Source: GCA-2693325 sp036343635 | GTDB lineage: Bacteria; Latescibacterota; UBA2968; UBA8231 | Reading direction: 5' to 3' | Assembly (NCBI GenBank): GCA_036343635.1 | Contig: JAYYVF010000066.1 | Span: 114,241 to 178,240, forward strand | Length of the DNA: 64,000 bases | In this document: in pieces, positions 28,111 through 36,602 of the stretch | How the letters are laid out: every line of letters begins with the position of its first letter | Position numbering within the stretch: the first letter of the stretch is position 1 | Notes under the pieces: generated by a model | The model's database searches: none | Seen by the model: the letters and a program-made list of their open reading frames with translations, nothing else | Told to the model about the DNA's origin: nothing | Position numbers and translations under genes: made by a program

Positions 28111-28821
28111 TTATACTTTTCCATCTTGTTTTTTCTTAAAATCAATCACATTCTGTTGTGGCGAAATATTTATTTCGTCGATTACGGTGCCATTTCTTGT
28201 AGTGATAGCTTGGTATATTGTAGATGCGATGTCTTCGACCTCAATGGCATGTTGACCATGTGGTCCAGGTTGGAATTTTAGGTTAGAAAAAAATGGTGTC
28301 CGTACCATTCCTGGGTTAATTAAAGTTACGCGAATACCACATCCGGATACTTCTTCCCTTAGCGCCTGTGAAAAACCTCGAAGAGCAAATTTGGATGCTG
28401 CATAAACAGTTCCTTGTTGAGTACCTCGAAGAGCAGCCTCTGAACCGATGAATATTATATGTCCCTGCTGTTGATATTTCATTTGTGGTATAATTGCGCG
28501 TGTTAAGTAAATTGCAGACGTTAAGTTTAAATCGATGACAGAGCGTATTTGGTCGTAGGAGAACTGTTCAAGGTGGCCAAAAAGGCCTTGGCCTGCGGAC
28601 AAGATGGCAACGTCGATAGGCTCAATTTTTTTGCAGATAGTATTTAATTTTTCCGGCAGACTTTTTATTTGGCCAAGATCTATAGAGAAGGCGTCCAAGT
28701 TAGCGTGTTGAACTGTCATTGAGCGTCTAGATAAGCCTATTACGGAGTGACCTTCGCTTAATAATTTATTTGTGCAAGCCAGCCCAATGCCGGATGAACT
28801 TCCAGTGATCAGAATTTTCAT
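28111..28821 (-). CDS. Short-chain dehydrogenase/reductase (SDR)
   Basis: This is a 236-aa classical SDR. I chose the ATG at 28821 because MKILITGSSSGIG places the glycine-rich NAD(P) motif at the normal N-terminal position. Its ATG also overlaps the upstream TGA (ATGA), whereas an upstream in-frame start would add an atypical tail. The SxGxG-type region (ILSAGQGLFG), the catalytic Ser strand (IIFIGSEAALRG) and YAASK are all present. The cofactor is bound in the Rossmann fold; the substrate is not predictable. It is the third gene of a minus-strand operon with a nucleoside-phosphorylase-like protein and an SPL-family radical SAM protein, and is followed by an intrinsic terminator. The linkage suggests a shared pathway, perhaps nucleic-acid or nucleoside modification chemistry, but that is inference. 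Confidence 0.85.
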   Translation of the reverse strand: MKILITGSSSGIGLACTNKLLSEGHSVIGLSRRSMTVQHANLDAFSIDLGQIKSLPEKLNTICKKIEPIDVAILSAGQGLFGHLEQFSYDQIRSVIDLNLTSAIYLTRAIIPQMKYQQQGHIIFIGSEAALRGTQQGTVYAASKFALRGFSQALREEVSGCGIRVTLINPGMVRTPFFSNLKFQPGPHGQHAIEVEDIASTIYQAITTRNGTVIDEINISPQQNVIDFKKKQDGKV

Positions 28822-29831
28822 ATTGCAATTTTTTCGGTTGTGATTGATGGACATGGAAAAATAATGTCTGAAGGTACATAGCTTTCCAAAGATTTAAGGC
28901 AGAACTCGTGCATTTCAGAGGCCCATTTTTCTTGATAAGACACCTGGCCGTTTTGTTGGGTCAAGCCCCATGAAAGAATAGGCTCCTCCGGATACAAGGT
29001 TTGAATTCGTTTGAACATTTTCGTTGGTAATCTAAACTGGCCCAAACTCACTGAATGAATACTGCTCAAAGAAACGTTGTTGAATACATAGTGGAAGAGT
29101 GAGCTGTATTGGGCTTTCCAATCTTTATGATAAATTAGAGGATCAAATCGCAGTCCAATAGGCCATCCATTGGAAGATAGCTTTGTTATAACTCGCATTC
29201 TTTGGGATAAATTAGGAGTTCCTTTCTCAAGCTCAGTTGAGACACATTGAGGGTTCAAGCTGAAGGCAACCACGCAATTTGGTAGAGCTGTTCGTTTCAA
29301 TAAACTTCTTATTTGAACACTTTTGGTGCGGAGTTCAATAATGGCGTCCGAATGCTTTTCAAAGAAATTTAAAAAATGATCGGAAAAACCACTTATCGGA
29401 TCTAAGGCTAGACTGTCGCAATCATACCCAGAAAAAAAATGAGGGCTCTTATTGGCGGATGTAATTTTTTCTTCGATTTGCGCAGAGAAATCCTCATAAT
29501 TGATAAACAGAACAATGTTAGCACTTTGATACATTCCTTGTAAGAAGCAATAACGACAGTCATAAATACAATTCAGCATGTGTGAAAAGTAATAATTATT
29601 TTCCCCTCCAATTCCATAGCCTTCAGGAGTAGGTATCACGATCTTTCCTAATTTTTCCGCAATTATTAAAGCAGGTTGTTGTTTCTGAAACCGGAAGTTT
29701 TGTTTGCGACGATTAAAGACCTCGTTGTAACGCTCGCATATTATGTGCTCCGCTTGGGGAAACCTATCAAGTATTTCTCTGGTCCTTTGATTTTTTACCA
29801 AAGATTTTTCGATATATATTAGTCTGAACAT
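28818..29831 (-). CDS. Spore photoproduct lyase (SPL)-family radical SAM protein
   Basis: This is a 337-aa protein. The radical SAM cluster motif C-x3-C-x2-C is C88, C92, C95 (NCIYDCRYCFLQG). The N-terminus (YIEKSLVKNQRTREILDRFP...) and IAEKLGKIVIPTP match the SPL/COG1533 DNA-repair family rather than generic radical SAM enzymes. In Bacillus SPL a cysteine (C141) after the cluster donates a hydrogen to the repaired thymine radical. Here the comparable stretch reads GYDCDSLALD, with a Cys shifted by about two positions, so strict SPL chemistry is uncertain. The gene ends overlapping the SDR start and begins 20 bases after the nucleoside-phosphorylase-like gene. The organism shows no sporulation gene in this window. 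It may be a thymine-dimer repair enzyme or a related nucleic-acid enzyme. Confidence 0.8.
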   Translation of the reverse strand: MFRLIYIEKSLVKNQRTREILDRFPQAEHIICERYNEVFNRRKQNFRFQKQQPALIIAEKLGKIVIPTPEGYGIGGENNYYFSHMLNCIYDCRYCFLQGMYQSANIVLFINYEDFSAQIEEKITSANKSPHFFSGYDCDSLALDPISGFSDHFLNFFEKHSDAIIELRTKSVQIRSLLKRTALPNCVVAFSLNPQCVSTELEKGTPNLSQRMRVITKLSSNGWPIGLRFDPLIYHKDWKAQYSSLFHYVFNNVSLSSIHSVSLGQFRLPTKMFKRIQTLYPEEPILSWGLTQQNGQVSYQEKWASEMHEFCLKSLESYVPSDIIFPCPSITTEKIAI

Positions 29832-29851
29832 TTCCGAATTGTCTCTTTGCG

Positions 29852-30709
29852 TTAAGCATCTTTACTTGATAAATCTGGTGCGTTTTTTACGTCCGATAGT
29901 GCATTCTTTAATTTAATCAAAACTTCATGACTTGATGCTGGTGTTTTAATCCATGGGAGTTTATGGGAAGAAACGGTTTGCCACTGTCTTAATAGACGAA
30001 GCAATTCAGATTGTTGCGTTTGGCTGAATTTCCAGCGAGTTATTGCTTCGGTATAAAAACTGGGATTCGCTTCTAATTCAATCCAAGATTTAACAAATGG
30101 AGCCATGCAGTCATGCAAATTGGTAATGCCGTCAATAGCGGAAGCAATGTGTCCAATAATCACCTTAGATGTTATGTCTTTAAAAGGGTTTTTGATGTTG
30201 TCCGACACAATTTTTATTGAATGTACCAATTCGGCTGGAACATATTGCTGACCTATGTGAAAAAATGCAGAACATTCCATATCGTAAAGGCAGTTATCTG
30301 GATATTTCGAGGTTGGTTGGTCGCATGTTATAATTTTTGATCCACGAAAAGGTGTTTCAAATGGAATAGAGGGGTAGTATGTTGATTTTGTAGAGTGTTC
30401 GACGGCTTTATTTATTAAAAATATGTCACCGATAGATGCTGAGGCGTGACCTGCTATGCCTACATTGACCCATGGGCCAGGATGTTTTTGAAATTGAATC
30501 GAAGTCGCTGAGATAGCTGCTGCGGTAGCTACTTTTCCTTGGCCTGAAATAACCAAACAGACTTCACTAGACTTATAAATCCTGAAGGGGTTGGGACTGA
30601 AATCCTGACGGAGTTGGTAAAAATCGATCAGCGGCCTGGCTTCGCTGGGGAGCGCGACATGAAAGTAAAGCATAGAAAAGAATATAATAGGAATAGTCAT
30701 TCTAACCAA
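29852..30709 (-). CDS. Nucleoside phosphorylase / nucleosidase-like protein
   Basis: This protein is 285 aa from a TTG at 30709, which has an AAAGGTGG ribosome-binding site 9 bases upstream. An internal ATG at 30673 would begin MLYFHVALPSEARPL and fit the usual N-terminal strand of the family better. Family signs are ALPSEA near the start, ISGQGKVATAAA, the NVGIAGHAS strand-turn, GDIFLINKAVEHS, and DMECSAFF, the counterpart of the Met-Glu motif that holds ribose in PNP/MTA-nucleosidase enzymes. The C-terminal ~70 residues extend beyond a minimal MTA/SAH nucleosidase. It could cleave or phosphorolyse a nucleoside base, perhaps 5'-deoxyadenosine formed by the adjacent radical SAM enzyme. That idea is attractive but unproven. 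It is first in the three-gene minus operon. Confidence 0.7.
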   Translation of the reverse strand: MVRMTIPIIFFSMLYFHVALPSEARPLIDFYQLRQDFSPNPFRIYKSSEVCLVISGQGKVATAAAISATSIQFQKHPGPWVNVGIAGHASASIGDIFLINKAVEHSTKSTYYPSIPFETPFRGSKIITCDQPTSKYPDNCLYDMECSAFFHIGQQYVPAELVHSIKIVSDNIKNPFKDITSKVIIGHIASAIDGITNLHDCMAPFVKSWIELEANPSFYTEAITRWKFSQTQQSELLRLLRQWQTVSSHKLPWIKTPASSHEVLIKLKNALSDVKNAPDLSSKDA

Positions 30710-30714
30710 TATAG

Positions 30715-30741
30715 TTGACCACCTTTAACTCAGTTTATAAT
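30715..30741 (+). promoter_or_regulatory. Possible sigma-70-type promoter for the dapF-like operon
   Basis: TTGACC at 30715-30720 and a perfect TATAAT at 30736-30741 are separated by 15 bases, slightly short of optimal. They lie ~70 bases upstream of the ATG at 30810, in the divergent gap with the nucleoside-phosphorylase-like gene. Confidence 0.4.
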
Positions 30742-30809
30742 TTTCTTGAGTTGTTAAATAGATGTGGTTGGTTGCTGCGATAATTCACGAATTACCGGAT
30801 GAGCCAATA

Positions 30810-31679
30810 ATGAAAAATGGATTTTTTAAGGGACATGGGTTGGGTAACGATTATATTGCTATGGATCCTAATGAATTGGAATTTAAACTTACTCCTGGAA
30901 ATATTCGCAAAATATGTGATAGAAATTGGGGGATTGGTTCCGATGGTATTTTAGCCCTGGACAAAAGCAAAGAAGCTGATTTTGGTCTCCGAATATACAA
31001 TCCTGATGGAAGCGAGGCGGAAAAGTCGGGAAATGGTCTGAGGATTTTTGCCCGTTATCTACATGCGACCCGAAAGGTGCGTAAGACCTCTTTTAGCGTG
31101 GATACAAAGGGCGGTCGTGTTTATATAAAATTGCACGTAAATGATGATGGCGTGGCCGATAGTGCAACGGTAGAAATGGGACAGGCAACGTTTGAACCTC
31201 ATTCTTTGCCGTGTACCATGAAGGTGAAAGAACTTATTGAAAAATCTATTAAAATCGGTGGTGCAAAATTTCGTTTTACCGGTGTAAGTGTGGGTAACCC
31301 TCACTGCGTGTTATTTCGAGAAAAGGGTGAGAAATGGACACGAGAGGAATTAATTGATCTCGGTCCACAGATAGAAAATCATTCCATATTCCCAAGGCGT
31401 ATTAATGTTCAGTTGGCTGTTCCCTTAGGGCCTAAATCTATTTATATCTTAATCTGGGAACGAGGGGCAGGGGAAACACAGGCATCCGGATCGTCCTCAT
31501 GTGCTGCTGCAAGTGCTGCTGTTCGATTAGGTTTGGTGAAAGGTCCGGTGACAGTTAAGTCGCCAGGTGGCACTTTGTATATCGACGTTGGATCGAGTTT
31601 CGATCTTACTATGAAAGGTCCTGTGCAGGAGGTCGCTCGCGGTGTGCTTAGTCCATCATTTTTGAGTACCCTCCGTTGA
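30810..31679 (+). CDS. Diaminopimelate epimerase (DapF)-family protein with both catalytic Cys replaced by Ser
   Basis: This protein is 289 aa from the ATG at 30810, chosen because MKNGFFKGHGLGNDYI matches the DapF N-terminus; the longer frame from 30762 adds a tail not seen in the family. Two-domain DapF features are present: GLGNDY, NPDGSEAE, SGNGLRIFARYL, GNPHCVLF and ERGAGETQASGSSSCAAA. Known DapF enzymes interconvert LL- and meso-diaminopimelate with two cysteines acting as acid and base, in CGNG and ACG(S/T)G. Here both are serine: S73 (TCG) and S226 (TCC). The surrounding substrate-binding residues look intact, so this is not a decayed gene. It may use serines or another mechanism, act on another amino acid, or not be a racemase. 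It starts a tight plus-strand run of envelope genes. The DapF assignment by fold is firm; the activity is not. Confidence 0.8.
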   Translation: MKNGFFKGHGLGNDYIAMDPNELEFKLTPGNIRKICDRNWGIGSDGILALDKSKEADFGLRIYNPDGSEAEKSGNGLRIFARYLHATRKVRKTSFSVDTKGGRVYIKLHVNDDGVADSATVEMGQATFEPHSLPCTMKVKELIEKSIKIGGAKFRFTGVSVGNPHCVLFREKGEKWTREELIDLGPQIENHSIFPRRINVQLAVPLGPKSIYILIWERGAGETQASGSSSCAAASAAVRLGLVKGPVTVKSPGGTLYIDVGSSFDLTMKGPVQEVARGVLSPSFLSTLR

Positions 31680-31683
31680 ATAG

Positions 31684-32763
31684 ATGCAATCAATACGGGG
31701 GTCTTTAGGTCATCTTCGAGTTGAATGGGCGCGTCAAATCTTATATTGGTGGAAGCATTACAATTCTCTTTATCTGCACGAAGCTCTTGTTGCTCCCTTA
31801 ATTGATGTCGGTTCGTCTCAGACTTATCTGGGGCGGTGGTGTAATAATCCTCCTGTCATAAGTATTTCATACGATCATGTTGTAAGAGACTCTTGGCTAA
31901 CGGTTCTGGATACATTGAGACACGAGATGGCTCATCAATACGTTGATCAGGTTATCCGGCCAGACGACGAAACAGCTCATGGCCCCGCTTTTCGCATGGC
32001 TTGCAAGCGTTTACGGTGTAGCGATAAGTCAACTGGAGGGTTATTGAAAGATCCAGGTCTACAAAAAAGTGTCATGGAGCGCGTACGCAAAGTATTGTCG
32101 TTGGTTGATAGTCCCAATGAACACGAGGCTCAAGCGGCAATTCAGAAGGTTCGTACGCTTCTCATGAAGTATAATATTGATCTCGTTGAATTGGATAGGG
32201 ATCGTCAATTTGTGCGTCGATCGATTGGGCCAGTAAAGCGACGACATGCATCTTATGAACTCTGGTTGGCCTATATTCTTAATGAACATTTTTTCGTTGA
32301 AACAATATGGGCCGAATCCTACGTTGCATCCTGTAATCAGATCGGGACCGTCTTGGAGATTTACGGTACTATCGCAAATACAGATATGGCTTCGTACGTT
32401 CATCAATATCTGTCCAATTTATTGCCCGTATTGTGGGATGATTACCGAAAGAAAGAAGGAATAAAATCGAATAAGGAAAGACAACGTTATTGGTCCGGTG
32501 TTTTACAGGGTTTTTGTGAAAAATTGTCGAGTCGTGACAGAAAAGAAAAAATTGAAAGAGAAGGTATAGCTTTGTGGCATGGCGACCCTAAGCTTCTTGA
32601 GTTTTATCACAATTTTAATCCAAATGTACTAGTTCGCCGTTCAGGCGGTGTTCGACAAAGCGATACCTTTACCGCTGGAATACGCACGGGTCAAAAAGTC
32701 GAGATTCGTTCTGGGATTGAAAGCAGAGGTAATGACTTTGGGGGTTATTTGGAAAATGTTTAA
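31684..32763 (+). CDS. SprT-like zinc metalloprotease-fold protein with DUF2786-type domain
   Basis: This 359-aa protein begins 4 bases after the DapF-like stop. Residues ~15-110 are SprT-like: WARQILYWW, LGRW, ISISYD, and the zinc motif HEMAH at residues 80-84 (RHEMAHQYVD), followed by HGPAFRMAC. Residues ~117-155 match the DUF2786 pattern (VRKVLSLVDSPNEHEAQAAIQKVRTLLMKYNID). The remainder resembles the domain that commonly follows DUF2786 and has a basic tail. SprT/Spartan proteases cut DNA-protein crosslinks in eukaryotes; bacterial members are poorly characterised. The C-terminal Cys4 zinc ribbon of some SprT proteins is not seen. It overlaps the next gene by 8 bases. A cytoplasmic role is likely, as no signal peptide is present. 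Confidence 0.78.
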   Translation: MQSIRGSLGHLRVEWARQILYWWKHYNSLYLHEALVAPLIDVGSSQTYLGRWCNNPPVISISYDHVVRDSWLTVLDTLRHEMAHQYVDQVIRPDDETAHGPAFRMACKRLRCSDKSTGGLLKDPGLQKSVMERVRKVLSLVDSPNEHEAQAAIQKVRTLLMKYNIDLVELDRDRQFVRRSIGPVKRRHASYELWLAYILNEHFFVETIWAESYVASCNQIGTVLEIYGTIANTDMASYVHQYLSNLLPVLWDDYRKKEGIKSNKERQRYWSGVLQGFCEKLSSRDRKEKIEREGIALWHGDPKLLEFYHNFNPNVLVRRSGGVRQSDTFTAGIRTGQKVEIRSGIESRGNDFGGYLENV

Positions 32764-35527
32764 AAAGATTTCCTTTTGTTTAATATGGGCAAGTTTTAGT
32801 TACGGGCAGATACTTGGTTTTGGAAAAAATAAGGTTCAGTTTGATGAATTTGAATGGAAAAAAATCGAGACTGCACATTTCGACCTCTTTTTTTTCCCTG
32901 AAGAGGAAGAGCTTGCATCTCATACGGCTACAATGGCTGAAAGAAAATTTCGAGATTTAGAGCGAAAGTTTGTTCACACGGTCAGGCGGCGTATACCGCT
33001 CGTTATCTACTCTTCCCATATCTATTTCGAACAGACGAATATTATACCGAATCTATTGCCGGAAGGTGTCGCTGGATTCACAGAATACCTAAAGGGTAGA
33101 GTAGCATTGCCTCTCAGTGGTTCGATCCCGGAATATGAACGTGTCCTGCACCATGAATTGGTGCATGTTTTTATGTTTGACCGAATCGCGCGAATCCTTG
33201 AACGCCATGGCGTTCTCGATTTTCGTCCGGCCCCTCTTTGGTTTTCTGAAGGGTTGGCCGAATATTGGTCAAGTCGGAAATCAGCATTAGGAGACATGAT
33301 TTTGCGTGACGCTTTGTTTAGTCAGAATTTTCCCTCAATACAACAAATCTACCAGATAAATGGAACTTTCCAGATGTATAAACAGGGTGAATCCATTTGT
33401 GAATTTATGGCGCACGAATACGGTGAGGATGTTTTTGAACAATTATTTGTGAATTGGTGGCGTGCTGAAACGTTTAACGAAGTTTTTTCTCTTACAACTG
33501 GAGAAACCGTCGAATCATTCAACGAAAAATGGATTTTTGGGGAACGTAAACGTTATTTTCCTGCTATTTCAAACCGAAACCTTCTGTCTCAGTCTGCTAA
33601 AGCTTTGACTCATGGCGGATTTAATATCAAACCAGCGTGGATGCTCGATAATGAAGGCTCACTTGATTATATCTATTTTAACAACCGGCAGGGGTACACT
33701 CAGATAGCCCGAGGAGGGGATGATGAAAGCGGCGAGACCATTGTCGAAGGCGAACGCTTAACAGCTATTGAATCATTACACCCATTGACAAGCAAACTTG
33801 CTGTTTCTTTTGACGGACATTTGTTGGCTTTCGCAGCGAAAAACCGTGGACGTGATCATTTATATATCTGGGATATTGAAAGAAAAAAATTGCTACACGA
33901 CCTATATTTTGATGACGTAATTGCAATCTCCTCTCCATCTTTTTCTCCTAATGGAGATAAACTTGTTTTCTCTGGTGCGGGGAAAAATGGTTTTACGGAT
34001 TTGTACTTTGTAGACACTAATATAGGCTCGCTGAGTCCGTTGATGCAGGATGTATATCATGACCGGGACCCCGATTGGTCTCCTGATGGAAACTTTATTG
34101 CTTTCAGTTCAGATCGCTTTCCGCAGGGTAGGTACGGGAATTACAATATTTTTCTCTATAGCATTGCAAATAGTCAACTAACGCGTTTAACAAAAGGTGA
34201 ATTTATTGATCAGCAACCGGATTTTGGACCTGATAGTCGTTCGATCATTTTTAGTTCAGACCGTGATTCTGTTTTCAACATCCATTTAATAAGGTTTGAC
34301 GATGAGGTGGCACATGTTCGTCAATTAACACGTTTTTTGACTGGAGCATTTGACCCGGCGTGGTCTCCTGATGGTGATGAATTTTTATTTTCGGGCTATC
34401 AAGGAGGCAAGTTTCAAATCTATAGGTCTGACTTAAAGTTGCCATATGAGCATGATGTTCAATTTTTCACGAGTTTGGCAGACTCTTTGCCATGGACGGT
34501 GGAAAATGGTGGGGGGAATAGACGTTTTGCGCAAAGGCCTTATAATAGGAAGATGGAGTTGGATGTTGCACAAAGTCAGATATCGCAAGATCCTGAATTT
34601 GGTACGTCCGGAGGTTTGCAGTTTTTGCTGAGTGATATTTTAGGGAATGATCAATATTCGTTTGTCCTCTCGCATATTTCGGGTAACCAGTCTGGCTTTG
34701 CAAATGGATTAAACTTGGCTTTAACACGTTTACATTTAGGCCAACAACGAAACTGGTCGTGGGGACTTTTTAGATTAAATGATCGATTCTCAAGCAAGTT
34801 CGGTAGATTTGTCAGGGAAGAGCGAACAGGAGGGTTTGTAGGCGTTAGCTATCCGTTTTCTCGCCACAAACGTCTTGATAGCCGAATTTCGTTACGCCAT
34901 GCACAAATTGACCGGCAATTTGAAGGAAGGAAATTGAATGGTTGGTTGATTAACAATTTCATTAGTTATCGCCATGACACTTCGTTATGGATGCCAACCG
35001 GACCAATTGAGGGAACAAGGTATAATATTGGCTTATCTCAGACTGTCGACTTGAAGAGTTCACGCCGGTTTAACTTTTCAGTCTACGGGGATTATCGTCA
35101 TTATTTTCGTTTGGGGCAAAGGTTGAACTGGGCTATGCGTTATATGGCCCGAAGGAGTTTCGGTGACGTACCTGAATATTTTTCACTTGGTGGATCATGG
35201 ACTCTTAGGGGATATCCTTGGCGTTCAATTTGGGGCAGTAAGATGCTACTGATTAATCAGGAGTTGAGGTTTCCTTTCATAGACAGATTCCACATTGGTT
35301 TACCTTTTGGCAACATAGATTTTGGTCAATTCAGAGGAGCACTATTACTGGATGCAGGTAATGCATGGACGGATTCGTTTGGAGATTGGCGTGGAGCACT
35401 TGGGGTTGGCTCTCGTTTGGCGCTTGGAGGAGCTTTTGTCTTTCGTTTGGACGCAACTCGCCGAACAAATTTTAAGTCAGTACAGTCAAAAACTAATTGG
35501 GATTTTTTCTTTGGATGGGACTTTTAA
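32756..35527 (+). CDS. Periplasmic metalloprotease-like / TolB-type propeller / Omp85 barrel fusion protein
   Basis: This protein is 923 aa from the ATG at 32756. That start gives the signal peptide MFKKISFCLIWASFSYGQ; the longer frame from 32648 only overlaps the preceding gene. Residues ~35-270 are a gluzincin/peptidase-MA-like domain with HELVH at 133-137 and WFSEGLAEYW, whose Glu (about 165) is the third zinc ligand. Residues ~280-620 are PD40/TolB-like blades (SPSFSPNGDKLVFSG, DPDWSPDGNFIAFSSD, FDPAWSPDGDEFLFSG). The C-terminal ~300 residues are an Omp85/surface-antigen barrel, with an LRGY motif (compare VRGF), GLPFGN, LLLDAGNAW, and a terminal aromatic FFGWDF. Omp85 proteins insert or export proteins at the outer membrane. 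It is followed after 4 bases by a BamB-like lipoprotein. A protein-translocation or quality-control role is inferred. Confidence 0.83.
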   Translation: MFKKISFCLIWASFSYGQILGFGKNKVQFDEFEWKKIETAHFDLFFFPEEEELASHTATMAERKFRDLERKFVHTVRRRIPLVIYSSHIYFEQTNIIPNLLPEGVAGFTEYLKGRVALPLSGSIPEYERVLHHELVHVFMFDRIARILERHGVLDFRPAPLWFSEGLAEYWSSRKSALGDMILRDALFSQNFPSIQQIYQINGTFQMYKQGESICEFMAHEYGEDVFEQLFVNWWRAETFNEVFSLTTGETVESFNEKWIFGERKRYFPAISNRNLLSQSAKALTHGGFNIKPAWMLDNEGSLDYIYFNNRQGYTQIARGGDDESGETIVEGERLTAIESLHPLTSKLAVSFDGHLLAFAAKNRGRDHLYIWDIERKKLLHDLYFDDVIAISSPSFSPNGDKLVFSGAGKNGFTDLYFVDTNIGSLSPLMQDVYHDRDPDWSPDGNFIAFSSDRFPQGRYGNYNIFLYSIANSQLTRLTKGEFIDQQPDFGPDSRSIIFSSDRDSVFNIHLIRFDDEVAHVRQLTRFLTGAFDPAWSPDGDEFLFSGYQGGKFQIYRSDLKLPYEHDVQFFTSLADSLPWTVENGGGNRRFAQRPYNRKMELDVAQSQISQDPEFGTSGGLQFLLSDILGNDQYSFVLSHISGNQSGFANGLNLALTRLHLGQQRNWSWGLFRLNDRFSSKFGRFVREERTGGFVGVSYPFSRHKRLDSRISLRHAQIDRQFEGRKLNGWLINNFISYRHDTSLWMPTGPIEGTRYNIGLSQTVDLKSSRRFNFSVYGDYRHYFRLGQRLNWAMRYMARRSFGDVPEYFSLGGSWTLRGYPWRSIWGSKMLLINQELRFPFIDRFHIGLPFGNIDFGQFRGALLLDAGNAWTDSFGDWRGALGVGSRLALGGAFVFRLDATRRTNFKSVQSKTNWDFFFGWDF

Positions 35528-35531
35528 TATT

Positions 35532-36599
35532 GTGAAATCACTTTTTTTTGTTGTTTTTACAGTTCTTTTCTATTCTGGATGTAGCCCCGGTATATTTGTC
35601 GGAACAAGAGTGCCCGATAATATTGTGCCAACCCCACCCCTAACCTTGCTTTGGAGTTACTCTATGGACGGCCCAGCGATGGGTCAGACCCTTGGTGCCG
35701 AAGGCGTGATTTATCAAGCCACTACTTCTGGCTCATTATATGCTTTTGATAATAAAACGGGTGAAAGAATTGGGAAGAAAAAATTTAGAGAGCAAATAAG
35801 TGCTCCTTTGGCTTTGTCTAATGCCTGGTTCGGTTTGCCCGTCCAGGAAAAAGATTTTGGTATGTTAATTTGGAATCGTGCAACTCAATCTCAATACTGG
35901 AATGGGCTAGAGAGCGGTTGCATGACGCCTGTTTTTGTTGGGGATGTAATAATTGTCGGGAATGAAAATGGAAAAATAATAGCTTATGATTTGGTTCTAG
36001 GTGAAGAGTTGTGGAATACTGAATTAGAAAATACTCTACGTGTGCGCCCTGGGTATTTTGAAAATGCAGTCTACGTTGGTAGCAGCGATGGAACTATAAG
36101 TCATTTTTCGGTTGAAACGGGAAGATCTAATTGGACCAATCAACTTGATAGCGCCGTAAGAAGTATACCCTTTGGTGACAGGGTTGGGCTTTTTGTTGCA
36201 ACGGCAAGTGGCAAGGTGTTTTTATTGGACATTAATAACGGTGCTATTAAGTGGGAGTGTTCGATCAGTGGCTTGCCGACTGAAGGACTGTCGCTTGAAA
36301 AGGATATTCTTGTTGTCGGAACGTCTGATAGAAAATTGCACGGTATTGAAATCGATACTGGAAACCTTCGATGGAATTACGAAACCGAAGGTGTTGTGAA
36401 AGGTAGTCCGGTTGTCACAGGTGGAATTGTTTACGTACCTTCAAGTGATGAGCATATTTATGCGATCGATATTGAAAGCGGGAAACTTCTTTGGGAATTT
36501 CGGCTCGATGGCCCCGCGTTGCAGCCCGCAGCGTTTTTAGATGGAACGATCTTTGTGGCAACTGAAAAAAAGACCCTTTATGCTTTTGGTAACCGTTGA
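35532..36599 (+). CDS. BamB-like PQQ-propeller lipoprotein
   Basis: This protein is 355 aa from a GTG at 35532, 4 bases after the Omp85 fusion. That start gives a lipoprotein signal (K-S-L-F-F-V-V-F-T-V-L-F-Y-S-G-C), while the longer frame from 35322 is a shadow of the previous gene. The mature part is a chain of PQQ/beta-propeller blades of ~40 residues, each with a G-x-(L/I)-x-A-x-(D/N)-x-x-(T/S)-G core. Examples are GSLYAFDNKTGE, GKIIAYDLVLGE, GKVFLLDINNGA and EHIYAIDIESGK, several followed by LxW. BamB is the propeller lipoprotein that supports BamA in outer-membrane protein assembly. The immediate neighbourhood of an Omp85 barrel supports a BamB-like function here, though generic PQQ propellers also exist. 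Confidence 0.78.
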   Translation: MKSLFFVVFTVLFYSGCSPGIFVGTRVPDNIVPTPPLTLLWSYSMDGPAMGQTLGAEGVIYQATTSGSLYAFDNKTGERIGKKKFREQISAPLALSNAWFGLPVQEKDFGMLIWNRATQSQYWNGLESGCMTPVFVGDVIIVGNENGKIIAYDLVLGEELWNTELENTLRVRPGYFENAVYVGSSDGTISHFSVETGRSNWTNQLDSAVRSIPFGDRVGLFVATASGKVFLLDINNGAIKWECSISGLPTEGLSLEKDILVVGTSDRKLHGIEIDTGNLRWNYETEGVVKGSPVVTGGIVYVPSSDEHIYAIDIESGKLLWEFRLDGPALQPAAFLDGTIFVATEKKTLYAFGNR

Positions 36600-36602
36600 A
36601 TC

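Noticed and set aside
28818..29831. Assignment as true spore photoproduct lyase
   Set aside because: The family is certain, but the Bacillus C141 equivalent is not at the aligned position and no sporulation gene is seen, so only the family name is used.
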